Notes under the pieces: model-generated | The model's database searches: none | What the model saw: only the letters and a program-made list of their open reading frames with translations | What the model was told of the DNA's origin: nothing | Shown here: positions 47,249 to 55,947 of the stretch, piece after piece | Layout of the letters: each line of letters starts with the position of its first letter | Position numbering within the stretch: position 1 is the first letter of the stretch | DNA from: Microbacterium sp. Au-Mic1 | GTDB lineage: Bacteria; Actinomycetota; Actinomycetes; Actinomycetales; Microbacteriaceae | Direction of reading: 5' to 3' | Assembly: GCF_021341785.1 (NCBI RefSeq) | Contig: NZ_JAJTTF010000007.1 | Span: 1 to 64,000, forward strand | DNA length: 64,000 bases | Translations under genes and position numbers: made by a program

Positions 47249-48211
47249 ATGCGCATCCTGGACAGCATCGACGAATCCCTGATCGCGCAACTGCGCGGGC
47301 AGGGCGAGTTCTTCTGGCTCGACCTGGTCTCCCCCACCGCGGACGAGATCCAACGGCTCGGCACCCTGCTCGGCTGGCATCCGCTCTCGATCGAGGACAC
47401 CCAGCGGATGGGGCAGCGCCCCAAGCTCGACGTCTACGGCGAGGGGGCGCTCCTCGTGCTGCAGGGCGCGGTCGAGCTGCATCCCGAGGACGAGAACGAC
47501 CACCCGCTGGAGGAGGTGCACTGCCACCTCAGCGGCGAGTTCATCGTCACCGTGCACTCCGAGCGGTTCCAGGACCTGCGTCAGGTGCGCGCGCTGCTGC
47601 AGAACTCCACGGCGCCCAAGACCGAGCGCTACTACGTCTACAAGATCATCGACGTGATCGTGGACAGCTACTTCCCGATCCTCAGCGACCTCGACGAGGA
47701 GATCAACGGCCTCGAGGACGCGATCGTCGCCGGCGGCGGGCGCAAGGAGCTGCAGCAGACCTTCGGCCTCAAGCGCCTGCTGCTGAAGCTGCGGCGGGCG
47801 GTCGTCCCGATGCGGGATCTGTTCGCCCGGCAGGCGGAGGTCATCACGGATCTGGCGGGGCTGGAGGCCGACAGCCACGACTACTTCCGCGACATCTACG
47901 ACCACCTCATCCGGATCACGGACGAGATCGACGGCTATCACGAGATGGTCTCGGGATGCACCGACCTCTACCTGTCGACGGTCGCGAACCGGCAGGGCGA
48001 GACGTCGAAGCAGCTCGCGATCATCGCCTCGATCTTCCTGCCGCTGAGCTTCCTGACGGGGTTCTTCGGGATGAACTTCGACTGGTCGATCGCGCACGTG
48101 CTGTCCGGCCCGTGGTCGTTCTTCCTGCTCGGCATCGGATCCATGGTGATCTCCGGCGCGATCATGTGGTGGTGGTTCCGCCACAAGGGCTGGACCGGGA
48201 ACGACGAGTAG
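47249..48211 (+). CDS. corA: CorA-type divalent cation transporter
   Basis: The 320-residue protein has the long cytoplasmic alpha/beta domain and two C-terminal helices with the signature FFGMNFDWS (GMN) closing the first. A charged C-terminus (RHKGWTGNDE) follows helix 2. It forms a pentameric Mg2+/Co2+ channel. It lies one base after the mannosyltransferase stop in the same direction; no functional link between the two is evident. Confidence 0.93.
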   Translation: MRILDSIDESLIAQLRGQGEFFWLDLVSPTADEIQRLGTLLGWHPLSIEDTQRMGQRPKLDVYGEGALLVLQGAVELHPEDENDHPLEEVHCHLSGEFIVTVHSERFQDLRQVRALLQNSTAPKTERYYVYKIIDVIVDSYFPILSDLDEEINGLEDAIVAGGGRKELQQTFGLKRLLLKLRRAVVPMRDLFARQAEVITDLAGLEADSHDYFRDIYDHLIRITDEIDGYHEMVSGCTDLYLSTVANRQGETSKQLAIIASIFLPLSFLTGFFGMNFDWSIAHVLSGPWSFFLLGIGSMVISGAIMWWWFRHKGWTGNDE

Positions 48212-48214
48212 GGC

Positions 48215-48688
48215 TCAGCCGCGGGCCGCGTGCTCCACGAGCGGCAGCACCCGGCCGCTGAAGTGCGTGCGCATCGCGATCGAGCTCGCGGTGCGGGCGA
48301 CGCCGGGCACCAGGGCGATGCGGTCCAGCACCTCCTGCAGCTGCTCCGCGCTGTGCGCGACGAGGCGCAGCTGCATGTCGCTCGCCCCGGTGACCGTGTA
48401 CATGTCGACGACCTCCGGGATCGCCGACGCGAGCGCCCCGGCGACCTCGTCGTGCCCGACCTTCTGATCGATCTCCACCTGGCAGAACGCGGTCAGCGCG
48501 TATCCGAAGCCGCGCGGATCGACGCGCGGCACGATGCCCTCGATGACGCCGTTCTCGTGCAGCCGCGCCAGGCGGCTGGTGACGGTGCCTCGGGCCACGC
48601 CGAGCCGCCGCGCGCACTCCAGCACGGGCAGCTGCGGCGCATCCGTGAGCAGCTGGATCAGGGCCGCGTCGAGGGCATCGATGCGCAT
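48215..48688 (-). CDS. Lrp/AsnC-family transcriptional regulator
   Basis: The 157-residue protein has the AsnC helix-turn-helix at about residues 20-45 (LECARRLGVARGTVTSRLARL) and the RAM ligand domain (VTGASDMQLRLVA). The start ATG at 48688 is two bases after the permease stop, so it is the last gene of the aminotransferase-permease operon. It likely responds to the amino acid handled by those two proteins and may control the operon from the promoter near 51360. Confidence 0.9.
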   Translation of the reverse strand: MRIDALDAALIQLLTDAPQLPVLECARRLGVARGTVTSRLARLHENGVIEGIVPRVDPRGFGYALTAFCQVEIDQKVGHDEVAGALASAIPEVVDMYTVTGASDMQLRLVAHSAEQLQEVLDRIALVPGVARTASSIAMRTHFSGRVLPLVEHAARG

Positions 48689-48690
48689 CG

Positions 48691-50106
48691 TCAGCTCCGG
48701 AACACGTCGTCCGCGCCGTCCTTGAGGACGCCGGGTCGGGACAGGCCACGGGTGAGGCGGGCGAGCACCACGAGCACCACGGTGAGGCCGATCGTCAGCA
48801 GCAGCTGCGTCCGCGCGCCCTCGTTCAGCATCGTGAGCAGGATGATCGCGCCCAGCAGCACGAGCGTCAGGACCGACAGCCACGGGAAGCCCCACATGCG
48901 CATCGGCAGCGCCGTGCCTTCGGCGTCGGCGCGGCGGCGCAGGATCAGCTGCGTGATCGCCGTCGCCGTCCACATCACCAGCAGCGTGGATCCCACCACG
49001 TTCAGCAGTGTGGGCAGCACCTGCTCCGGCCAGATCCAGTTCAGGATCACCGTGACGAAGCTGAACGCCACGGACGCCAGCACGGCCACGCGGGGAACGC
49101 CCGCCGCGCTCGTCCGGGTGAGCGCGAGGGGGGCGAGGCCGCGCTCGCCGAGCGAGAACGCCATGCGCGAGGCGCCGTAGATGTTGGCGTTCATGGCCGA
49201 CAGCAGCGCGACGATGACGATGAGGTCCATGACGAGCCCCACGCCGGGGATCTTCAGCGTGTCCAGCACCGCGGAGAACGGGCCGGCGAGCACCTCCTTG
49301 GAGTCCCACGGGAGCACGGCGACGATCACGAAGATGGATCCGACGTAGAACACCAGGATCCGCACCATCACCTGACGCACGATCCGGCTGATGTTGCGCG
49401 AGGGGTCGTCCGACTCGGCGGCCGCGATCGCGACGACCTCGGTGCCGCCGAACGCGAACACCACGATCAGCAGGGCACCCGCGATGCCCGCGATGCCGGT
49501 GGGGGCGAAGCCGCCCTGATCGACGAGGTTGCCGACGCCGGTGGCCGGGACGCCCGGGATCAGTCCGATGATCGCGAGCACGCCGACGACGAGGAAGGCG
49601 ATGATGGCGGCGACCTTGATCGCGGCGAACCAGAACTCGAAGCGGCCGTAGTTGCGCACGCCGAGCAGGTTCACGACGGTGAGGGCGAGCACGAACAGCA
49701 GCACCCACGCCCACTCGGGAAGACCCGGGAAACGGTGCGCGACGATGCCGGCGGCGCCGGTGGCCTCAGCGGCGATCACGACGACGAGCTGGATCCAGTA
49801 CAGCCAGCCCACGGCGCTGCCGACGCTGCGGCCCATGGCCTTCTGCGCGTAGGAGCTGAACGCGCCCGAGGACGGGTTGGCGGCCACCATCTCGGCCAGC
49901 ATCGCCATGACGAGCACGACGATCGTGCCGGCCACGAGATAGGACACGATCACGGCGGGCCCCGCGATGCCGATCGCCTGTCCGGAGCCGACGAACAGGC
50001 CGGCGCCGATCGCCCCGCCGAGCCCCATCATGGAGATCTGCCGGCGGGTGAGCCCGGGATGCAGGCCCTTCGTGGTGGTCGTGGTCAGGGGCACTTCGGT
50101 GGTCAT
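48691..50106 (-). CDS. APC-family amino acid permease
   Basis: The 471-residue carrier has 12 membrane helices. GLGGAIGAGLFVGSGQAIGIAGPAV in helix 1 is the consensus for GABA/aromatic/proline-type AAT permeases, with FGGTEVVAIAAAES in helix 6. Its start overlaps the aminotransferase stop (ATGA), and the Lrp gene follows two bases after its stop. Substrate not predictable; the aminotransferase next to it hints at an aromatic or imidazole side chain. Confidence 0.9.
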   Translation of the reverse strand: MTTEVPLTTTTTKGLHPGLTRRQISMMGLGGAIGAGLFVGSGQAIGIAGPAVIVSYLVAGTIVVLVMAMLAEMVAANPSSGAFSSYAQKAMGRSVGSAVGWLYWIQLVVVIAAEATGAAGIVAHRFPGLPEWAWVLLFVLALTVVNLLGVRNYGRFEFWFAAIKVAAIIAFLVVGVLAIIGLIPGVPATGVGNLVDQGGFAPTGIAGIAGALLIVVFAFGGTEVVAIAAAESDDPSRNISRIVRQVMVRILVFYVGSIFVIVAVLPWDSKEVLAGPFSAVLDTLKIPGVGLVMDLIVIVALLSAMNANIYGASRMAFSLGERGLAPLALTRTSAAGVPRVAVLASVAFSFVTVILNWIWPEQVLPTLLNVVGSTLLVMWTATAITQLILRRRADAEGTALPMRMWGFPWLSVLTLVLLGAIILLTMLNEGARTQLLLTIGLTVVLVVLARLTRGLSRPGVLKDGADDVFRS

Positions 50107-51263
50107 GCGGTCGCCTCCTCGCGAACGTCGGCGGTGGGGTGGGCGGAGTTCGTGATCACGGCGGCGAGCGCCGCCGCGACACGGTCGATGTCCTCGGCGG
50201 ATCCTGCCGAGATGCGCACGCCCTCGCCGGGGAAGGTGCGGGCGACGACGCCGCCCGCATGCAGGAGCTCGTCGAGCTCGACGGCGCGCTCCCCCGCCGG
50301 CACCCAGACGAAGTTGGCCTCGGAGCGCACCGCCGGCCATCCCGCGGCGACGAGCACGTCATGCAGGCGGTCGCGCTGCGCGGCGACCTCGGCGATGCGC
50401 ACGGCGAGCTCGTCCTGGGCGTCGAGCGAGGCGACGGCGGCGGCCTGGGCCAGGTCGGTCACACCGAAGGGCACGGCGACCTTGCGCTGAGCGGCCGCGA
50501 TCCCGGCGGGCGCGATGGCGTAGCCGATCCGCAGGCCCGCGAGGCCGTAGGCCTTGGAGAAGGTGTGCAGCACCGCCACGTGCGGGTGACGGCGGAACAG
50601 CTCGAGACCCGCGCCGCGTTCCGGATCGATCGCGCCGGGCGCGTCCGCGAAGTAGGGGGAGCCGTCGAAGTGCACGTAGGCCTCGTCGATCACCACGAGC
50701 ACGTCGCGCGGCACCGCGGCCACGAAGCGCTCGAGCTCCTCCGGCCCCACGACCGTGCCGGTGGGGTTGTTCGGGTTGCACACGAAGATCAGGCGCGTGC
50801 GCTCGGTGATCGCGGCGAGCATCGCGTCGAGGTCGTGCCGGTGCTCGGCATCGAGCGGCACCATCACCGGGGTCGCTCCGGCGATCCGGACCAGCGACGG
50901 GTAGGCCTCGAAGGAGCGCCAGGCGAACATGACCTCGTCGCCCTCGCCGGCCATCGCGTGGATGAGCTGCGCGGCGAGTTCCACGGATCCGGCGCCGACG
51001 GTCACCAGCTCCGGGTCGACTCCGTAGCGCTCGGCGAGGCGGCCGATGATCTCCGGCGCGGCCATCTGCGGGTAGCGGTGGATCGATCCGAGCCGGTCTG
51101 CGACGGCGGAGACCACCGACGGCAGCGGCGGATGCGGGGACTCGTTCGAGGAGAGCTTCGAGGCGCCGACCGGAGCCGAGCGCCCCTGCTTGTAGGCCGG
51201 CACGGCATCCAGGCGCGCGTTGGTCGGCGGGGTGGCCGGGGGCGTGGTGACAGGGAGGGTCAT
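50103..51263 (-). CDS. Histidinol-phosphate/aromatic aminotransferase (HisC-like)
   Basis: The 386-residue PLP enzyme has SSNESP, VGAGSVELAAQ, CNPNNPTGT, IDEAYVHF and the Schiff-base lysine in TFSKAYGLAGLRIGY, the HisC/aromatic aminotransferase pattern. Histidine genes are absent around it, and it is linked to a permease and an Lrp regulator, so an aromatic amino acid role (Pat/ArAT) is more likely than histidine synthesis. ATG 51263 has AAGGA ten bases before it. Confidence 0.85.
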   Translation of the reverse strand: MTLPVTTPPATPPTNARLDAVPAYKQGRSAPVGASKLSSNESPHPPLPSVVSAVADRLGSIHRYPQMAAPEIIGRLAERYGVDPELVTVGAGSVELAAQLIHAMAGEGDEVMFAWRSFEAYPSLVRIAGATPVMVPLDAEHRHDLDAMLAAITERTRLIFVCNPNNPTGTVVGPEELERFVAAVPRDVLVVIDEAYVHFDGSPYFADAPGAIDPERGAGLELFRRHPHVAVLHTFSKAYGLAGLRIGYAIAPAGIAAAQRKVAVPFGVTDLAQAAAVASLDAQDELAVRIAEVAAQRDRLHDVLVAAGWPAVRSEANFVWVPAGERAVELDELLHAGGVVARTFPGEGVRISAGSAEDIDRVAAALAAVITNSAHPTADVREEATA

Positions 51264-51353
51264 CGTCGAGGCATCCTTGCTGCGGTTCGTGCGGCCAGTG
51301 GGGAGGCGCGTCGGGCGGCAGGGCCGAGCGGCGACGTCGCCGGGGATCCGGCC

Positions 51354-51383
51354 ACTGTATCCGCGGCCGCGACTGCTGGACAA
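51354..51383 (-). promoter_or_regulatory. Promoter of the aminotransferase-permease-Lrp operon
   Basis: TTGTCC (51383-51378) and TACAGT (51359-51354) are spaced by 18 bp on the minus strand. A small dyad TGCG-N5-CGCA at 51400-51412 upstream could be an Lrp-type site, but the support is thin. The rest of the gap shows nothing recognisable. Confidence 0.45.
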
Positions 51384-51476
51384 ACGGATCAGCAGCACCT
51401 GCGCATGTCGCACAGCTTGCCGCCTCGATGCGCGGTTCGCCTGGTCAGAATGTACAGCCGTTGAGGACTCCGACGG

Positions 51477-53246
51477 TCAGCGGGCGGTCGCCACGAGCGC
51501 GGGATCCGACACCGGCAGCAGGCAGACGAAGCCCCGGCAGTCGTGCACGACGCCGTCGACGCCGTCGCGCTCCTCGAACAGCGTGAAGCCGGCATCGGCG
51601 AAGGCCCGTGCCTGCTCCCGAGTCAGCACCGCGGTGAGGTCGGCGTCGGCGGCGCGGGCGGCGGTCGCGAGGGGCCCGCGCGGATCCGAGGTCACGGCGA
51701 CGATCTGCCGGGGCGGGCGGGCGAGTCCCGCCGCCACGCGCAGGAGCGCACCGGATCCGAACGGCTGTCGCAGCGCCTGACCCGCGCGCTCCGAGACCAG
51801 GACGGTGGCGCGCTCGCGGTGCTGCTCCCCCGCGCCGAGCCTCCACGCGGTCAACTCGGCCGCGGCCCGCGCGGACGTACCGGAGGGCAGGTCGCCGTCG
51901 CCGCCGTCCGCGGAGGCGGTGATCGCGTGCGCGGCGAGCACCGGGTCGACGGACGCATCGGCGCTGAGCACCTCCAGCCCGCGCGTCGCCCAGCGCGCCT
52001 CCCCCGTGGCGAGGGCGAGGGCGAACAGCCCGTCCGCGAGCAGGGCGAGGTCGGCATCCGTGGCGACCGCGGCCGAGGGCGCACCGTCCAGCGAGGTGCG
52101 CACGAGGCGCCCGTCCGCGTCGCGGTTCACCGCCAGCACGGTCTCCGCCGCGCGGACGGCCACGTCGATCCAGGACTGCTCGCCCAGGGCGGCGCCGCCG
52201 CGAGCGAGGGCGGCGATCGCGAGTCCGTTCCAGCCCGTGATGATCTTGCCGTCGACGGCCGGCGACGACAGGCCCTCTCGCGCGGCCGCCGGGCGGCGGT
52301 AGTAGCCGCCTTCGCTGCGCTGCCCGTCGATCACGGACTCGGAGTCCTGCGCCGCGCCGAACCCGCCTCCGGGGCTCTGCAGCACGGCGAGCAGGAAGTG
52401 CGCGATGCCGCGGGCGACATCCGCGCGGCCCGCATCGACGGCCACCTCGAGCAGCTGGGCGTTGTCGGTGAGCATGCGCTCGTAGTGCGGCACGGCCCAG
52501 TCCTGCTGCGTGGCGTAGCGGAAGAAGCCGCCGTCCTCGTCGCGCAGTTCGGAGGTGGCCATCGCGTCGAGCGCACGCGCGACGACGTCGGTGCGCCCCT
52601 CCGCCTGCAGGAACCGCAGGGTCGTAGCGACGGGGAACTTCGGCGCCGTGCCGAAACCGCCGTATCTCCGGTCCTCACGGCCGACGATCTCCTCCGCGGC
52701 CGCCGCGAGCGCGGCGTCGTCCGGAAGCGGCGAGGGATCCGTCAGCGCCGAGGCCTCCAGGGCCTCCGCCACCACGCCGGCCAGATCCTCCACCTCCGCA
52801 CGGCGCTCGGTCCAGGCCTCGCGCACGGCCGCGAGCACGGTGCCGAACGCCGGAAGCTGCCCGCGGGCCACGGGCGGGAAGTAGGTGCCCGCGTGGAAGG
52901 CGCGCCCGGACGGGGTCGCGAAGACGGTGAGCGGCCAGCCCAGATCCTGCGTGAACGCCGACGCCGCCGCCATGTACGCCGTGTCGACCTGGGGGTGCTC
53001 CTCCCGGTCGACCTTGATCGAGACGAAACCGCGGTTGAGCTGCTGCGCCGTGGCCGGATCCCCGAACGACTCCCGCGCCATGACGTGGCACCAGTGGCAC
53101 GTGGAGTAGCCGATCGAGATCAACACCGGCACGTCGCGGCGCGCGGCCTCGGCGAACGCCTCGGCGCCCCAGGGGTACCAGTCCACCGGGTTGTCGGCGT
53201 GCGCGCGCAGATAGGGGCTGCCGGTGCCGGCGAGGCGATTGCTCAT
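51477..53246 (-). CDS. YyaL/DUF255 family protein (thioredoxin-like domain plus alpha-barrel)
   Basis: The 589-residue protein begins with the DUF255 thioredoxin-like domain ([21 protein letters not shown], then [16 protein letters not shown] with CxxC at about 49-52). An alpha/alpha barrel follows with [13 protein letters not shown] and [11 protein letters not shown]. Homologues usually have 650-700 residues, so this one is somewhat short in the barrel. Function is unknown; a redox or sugar-epimerase-like role has been suggested for the family. It starts six bases after TAGCGT. Confidence 0.9.
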   Translation of the reverse strand: MSNRLAGTGSPYLRAHADNPVDWYPWGAEAFAEAARRDVPVLISIGYSTCHWCHVMARESFGDPATAQQLNRGFVSIKVDREEHPQVDTAYMAAASAFTQDLGWPLTVFATPSGRAFHAGTYFPPVARGQLPAFGTVLAAVREAWTERRAEVEDLAGVVAEALEASALTDPSPLPDDAALAAAAEEIVGREDRRYGGFGTAPKFPVATTLRFLQAEGRTDVVARALDAMATSELRDEDGGFFRYATQQDWAVPHYERMLTDNAQLLEVAVDAGRADVARGIAHFLLAVLQSPGGGFGAAQDSESVIDGQRSEGGYYRRPAAAREGLSSPAVDGKIITGWNGLAIAALARGGAALGEQSWIDVAVRAAETVLAVNRDADGRLVRTSLDGAPSAAVATDADLALLADGLFALALATGEARWATRGLEVLSADASVDPVLAAHAITASADGGDGDLPSGTSARAAAELTAWRLGAGEQHRERATVLVSERAGQALRQPFGSGALLRVAAGLARPPRQIVAVTSDPRGPLATAARAADADLTAVLTREQARAFADAGFTLFEERDGVDGVVHDCRGFVCLLPVSDPALVATAR

Positions 53247-53252
53247 GGCCTC

Positions 53253-53258
53253 ACGCTA
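53253..53258 (-). promoter_or_regulatory. Leaderless -10 box, YyaL-type gene
   Basis: TAGCGT on the minus strand lies six bases before the ATG at 53246. The palindromic element at 53280-53372 sits just upstream of it. Confidence 0.5.
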
Positions 53259-53279
53259 CGCCGGGCAGGACCGCTCCAT

Positions 53280-53372
53280 GGTCGTGGAGCGAGCGCAGCG
53301 CGACGAAACGCGGCGCCCTTGCGAGGCGCCGCGTTTCGTCGCGGTCGGCTTCGCCGTCCTCGCTCGACGACC
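53280..53372. repeat. Palindromic repeat element, intergenic copy
   Basis: The outer arms GGTCGTNGAGCGAG and the inner arms GCGACGAAACGCGGCGCC are inverted around an eight-base centre. The left arm is about ten bases shorter than the right between inner and outer parts. It fills the gap between an aldo/keto reductase stop and the YyaL-type promoter and could act as a terminator. Confidence 0.75.
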
Positions 53373-53381
53373 AAGCGATGG

Positions 53382-54230
<849 letters not shown>

Positions 54231-54288
54231 GGTTCCCGCACGGAACCACGGGCCGGCCTCACCGCGCTCGGCCTTGAGCGACAAGCGC

Positions 54289-54888
54289 TCAGCGCCTCGG
54301 GGCAAGCGCCGCGTAGGCACGGGCAGCCAGCGCCGCCGGGGATCCGCTTCCGCGCACCGGGGCCGTCGACCGCGCCCACTCCTCGAGTCCGATCCGGATC
54401 GCCTCCGTCGCCGCCGCGGCGAGCACCCGCGCGGCGAGCCGGTCGCTCTCCCCGCGCTCGGTGATGAGTGCGACGAGGCGCTCCTCGGACTCGTGGTTGA
54501 CACGGTGCCAGACGGCCCTGAGCTCGCGGTCCTCGGCGAGCGCGCGCAGCAGCGGGCGCATGCGGGCGAGCCCCTCGGCATCCTCCGCGGTCGCCGGGGT
54601 CAGCTGCGCGGCGAGCACCGCGGGGATCGCCACGGCCGGCACCTCCTCGGCTTCCTCGAGTGCCGCCTGCCACCGCGCGGCGCCGATCTCGAGCACCGGG
54701 GCGACCGCGTCCTCCTTGGTCGGAAAGTAGCGGTAGAACGTGCGCAGGGAGACTCCGGAGGCCTCTGCGATCTCGGCCGCGGTCACCTGCGCGACGCCGC
54801 GCTCTGCGAACAGTCGCGCCGCCTCCGCCGCGATCTCGCCGGCGGTCGCGGCCTTGCGACGCGTCATGAGTCCGGTGCGGGTCTGCAT
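54289..54888 (-). CDS. TetR-family transcriptional regulator
   Basis: The 199-residue protein has the TetR helix-turn-helix at residues about 12-58 (EIAAEAARLFAERGVAQVTAAEIAEASGVSLRTFYRYFPTKED split over two helices) and an all-helical ligand domain. I chose the ATG at 54888 because TACGCT lies exactly six bases upstream; a longer start near 54921 would put the N-terminus next to the operator. It diverges from an SDR gene and a 15-bp palindrome lies between them. Confidence 0.88.
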   Translation of the reverse strand: MQTRTGLMTRRKAATAGEIAAEAARLFAERGVAQVTAAEIAEASGVSLRTFYRYFPTKEDAVAPVLEIGAARWQAALEEAEEVPAVAIPAVLAAQLTPATAEDAEGLARMRPLLRALAEDRELRAVWHRVNHESEERLVALITERGESDRLAARVLAAAATEAIRIGLEEWARSTAPVRGSGSPAALAARAYAALAPRR

Positions 54889-54894
54889 GCTCCG

Positions 54895-54900
54895 AGCGTA
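54895..54900 (-). promoter_or_regulatory. Leaderless -10 box, tetR-type gene
   Basis: TACGCT on the minus strand is six bases before the ATG at 54888, which decides the start codon among several in-frame candidates. Confidence 0.5.
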
Positions 54901-54929
54901 CGGGAATACCTTCCGTTTCATGGTGTTAT

Positions 54930-54944
54930 GTGTCAATATGACAC
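54930..54944. promoter_or_regulatory. TetR operator candidate
   Basis: GTGTCA-ATA-TGACAC is a perfect palindrome with a three-base centre, midway between the divergent tetR-type and SDR genes and overlapping likely -10 sequences. A second, weaker dyad GTGCC/GGCAC lies at about 54948-54962. Confidence 0.7.
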
Positions 54945-54993
54945 GTTGTGCCATTCAGGCACGACAGGACTTCCAAAGGAAGAAGGATTCGAC

Positions 54994-55779
54994 ATGAACC
55001 GCTATGAAGGTCGCCGCGCTCTGGTCACCGGCGGCGGATCCGGCATCGGTCAGGCGACGGTGCTGCGCATGCTCGCCGAGGGCGGACGCGTCGTGGCCGC
55101 CGATGTCAGCGCCGCCGGTCTCGCCGACACCGTCGCGAAGGCGGGAGACGCGGCCGATCGCCTCACCGCGATCGAGGTCAACATCGGCGACGAGGCCTCC
55201 GTCACGGCAGGCGTCGCCGCGGCGGTCGAGGTTCTCGGCGGCCTGGACGTGCTGGTGAACGCCGCGGGCATCCTGCGCTCCTCGCACACCGCCCAGACCA
55301 CGCTCGACCAGTTCCAGCAGGTCATCCAGGTGAACCTCGTCGGAACCTTCCTGATGATCCGCGAGGCGATCCCCGCGCTGCTCGAGGGCACGGACGCGGC
55401 CGTGGTGAACTTCAGCTCCACCTCGGCGATGTTCGCGCACCCCTACATGGCCGCGTACGCGGCGAGCAAGGGCGGTGTGCAGTCGATGACGCATGCGCTG
55501 GCGGCGGAGTACGCCAAGCAGGGCATCCGCTTCACCGCCGTGCAGCCCGGGTCGATCTCCTCCGGCATGACCGACGGATCCGGCCAGAGCGGGCAGAGTC
55601 GAGGCCCGGGCCTTCCCGAGGACGCCGACATGAGCCTGTTCATGAAGCTCGCCCCGGCCATCGGCCAGGGCTTCGCCGGTCCCGAGTCCGTCGCCGGCGT
55701 GGTCGCGATGCTCGCGAGCGCCGACGGCGCCTTCATCACCGGCACCGAAGTCCGCATCGACGGCGGCACCCACTTCTGA
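54994..55779 (+). CDS. Short-chain dehydrogenase/reductase
   Basis: The 261-residue SDR has the NAD(P) loop GGGSGIGQ at about 12-19, Asp38 in AADVS suggesting NAD preference, NAAG, the catalytic Ser in FSSTS and YAASK. The C-terminal GTEVRIDGGTHF is typical. Start ATG has AAGGA upstream. The divergent TetR gene and palindrome suggest it is repressed until its substrate appears. Substrate unknown. Confidence 0.9.
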   Translation: MNRYEGRRALVTGGGSGIGQATVLRMLAEGGRVVAADVSAAGLADTVAKAGDAADRLTAIEVNIGDEASVTAGVAAAVEVLGGLDVLVNAAGILRSSHTAQTTLDQFQQVIQVNLVGTFLMIREAIPALLEGTDAAVVNFSSTSAMFAHPYMAAYAASKGGVQSMTHALAAEYAKQGIRFTAVQPGSISSGMTDGSGQSGQSRGPGLPEDADMSLFMKLAPAIGQGFAGPESVAGVVAMLASADGAFITGTEVRIDGGTHF

Positions 55780-55785
55780 ACGGCG

Positions 55786-55858
55786 CCCGGGACGCTCGCG
55801 GCGTCCCGGGTCCACGACCCCGCGGCATCCGTCCGACCCGAACGGATGGATGCCGCGG
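55786..55858 (+). terminator. Double hairpin after the SDR gene
   Basis: A ten-pair stem (55786-55795 with 55801-55810) is followed by an 11-pair stem (55820-55830 with 55848-55858) that has ATCCGT/ACGGAT nested inside. Together they make a good terminator before hrpA. Confidence 0.75.
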
Positions 55859-55933
55859 CACCATGTCCGCGGTCGGAGCACCGGGACGGGATCGATCTTG
55901 CCGGACCAGCCCGGCACGCGCGCTCGTCCGCGA

Positions 55934-55939
55934 TAGGCT
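55934..55939 (+). promoter_or_regulatory. -10 box, hrpA
   Basis: TAGGCT lies eight bases before the hrpA ATG at 55948, so the mRNA has almost no leader. Confidence 0.45.
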
Positions 55940-55947
55940 GGAGGGCT

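Noticed and set aside
54273-54300. TTGAGCGACAAGCGCTCAG as another copy of the palindromic element
   Set aside because: It shares only GAGCG/CGCTC and lacks the GACGAAACGC arm.
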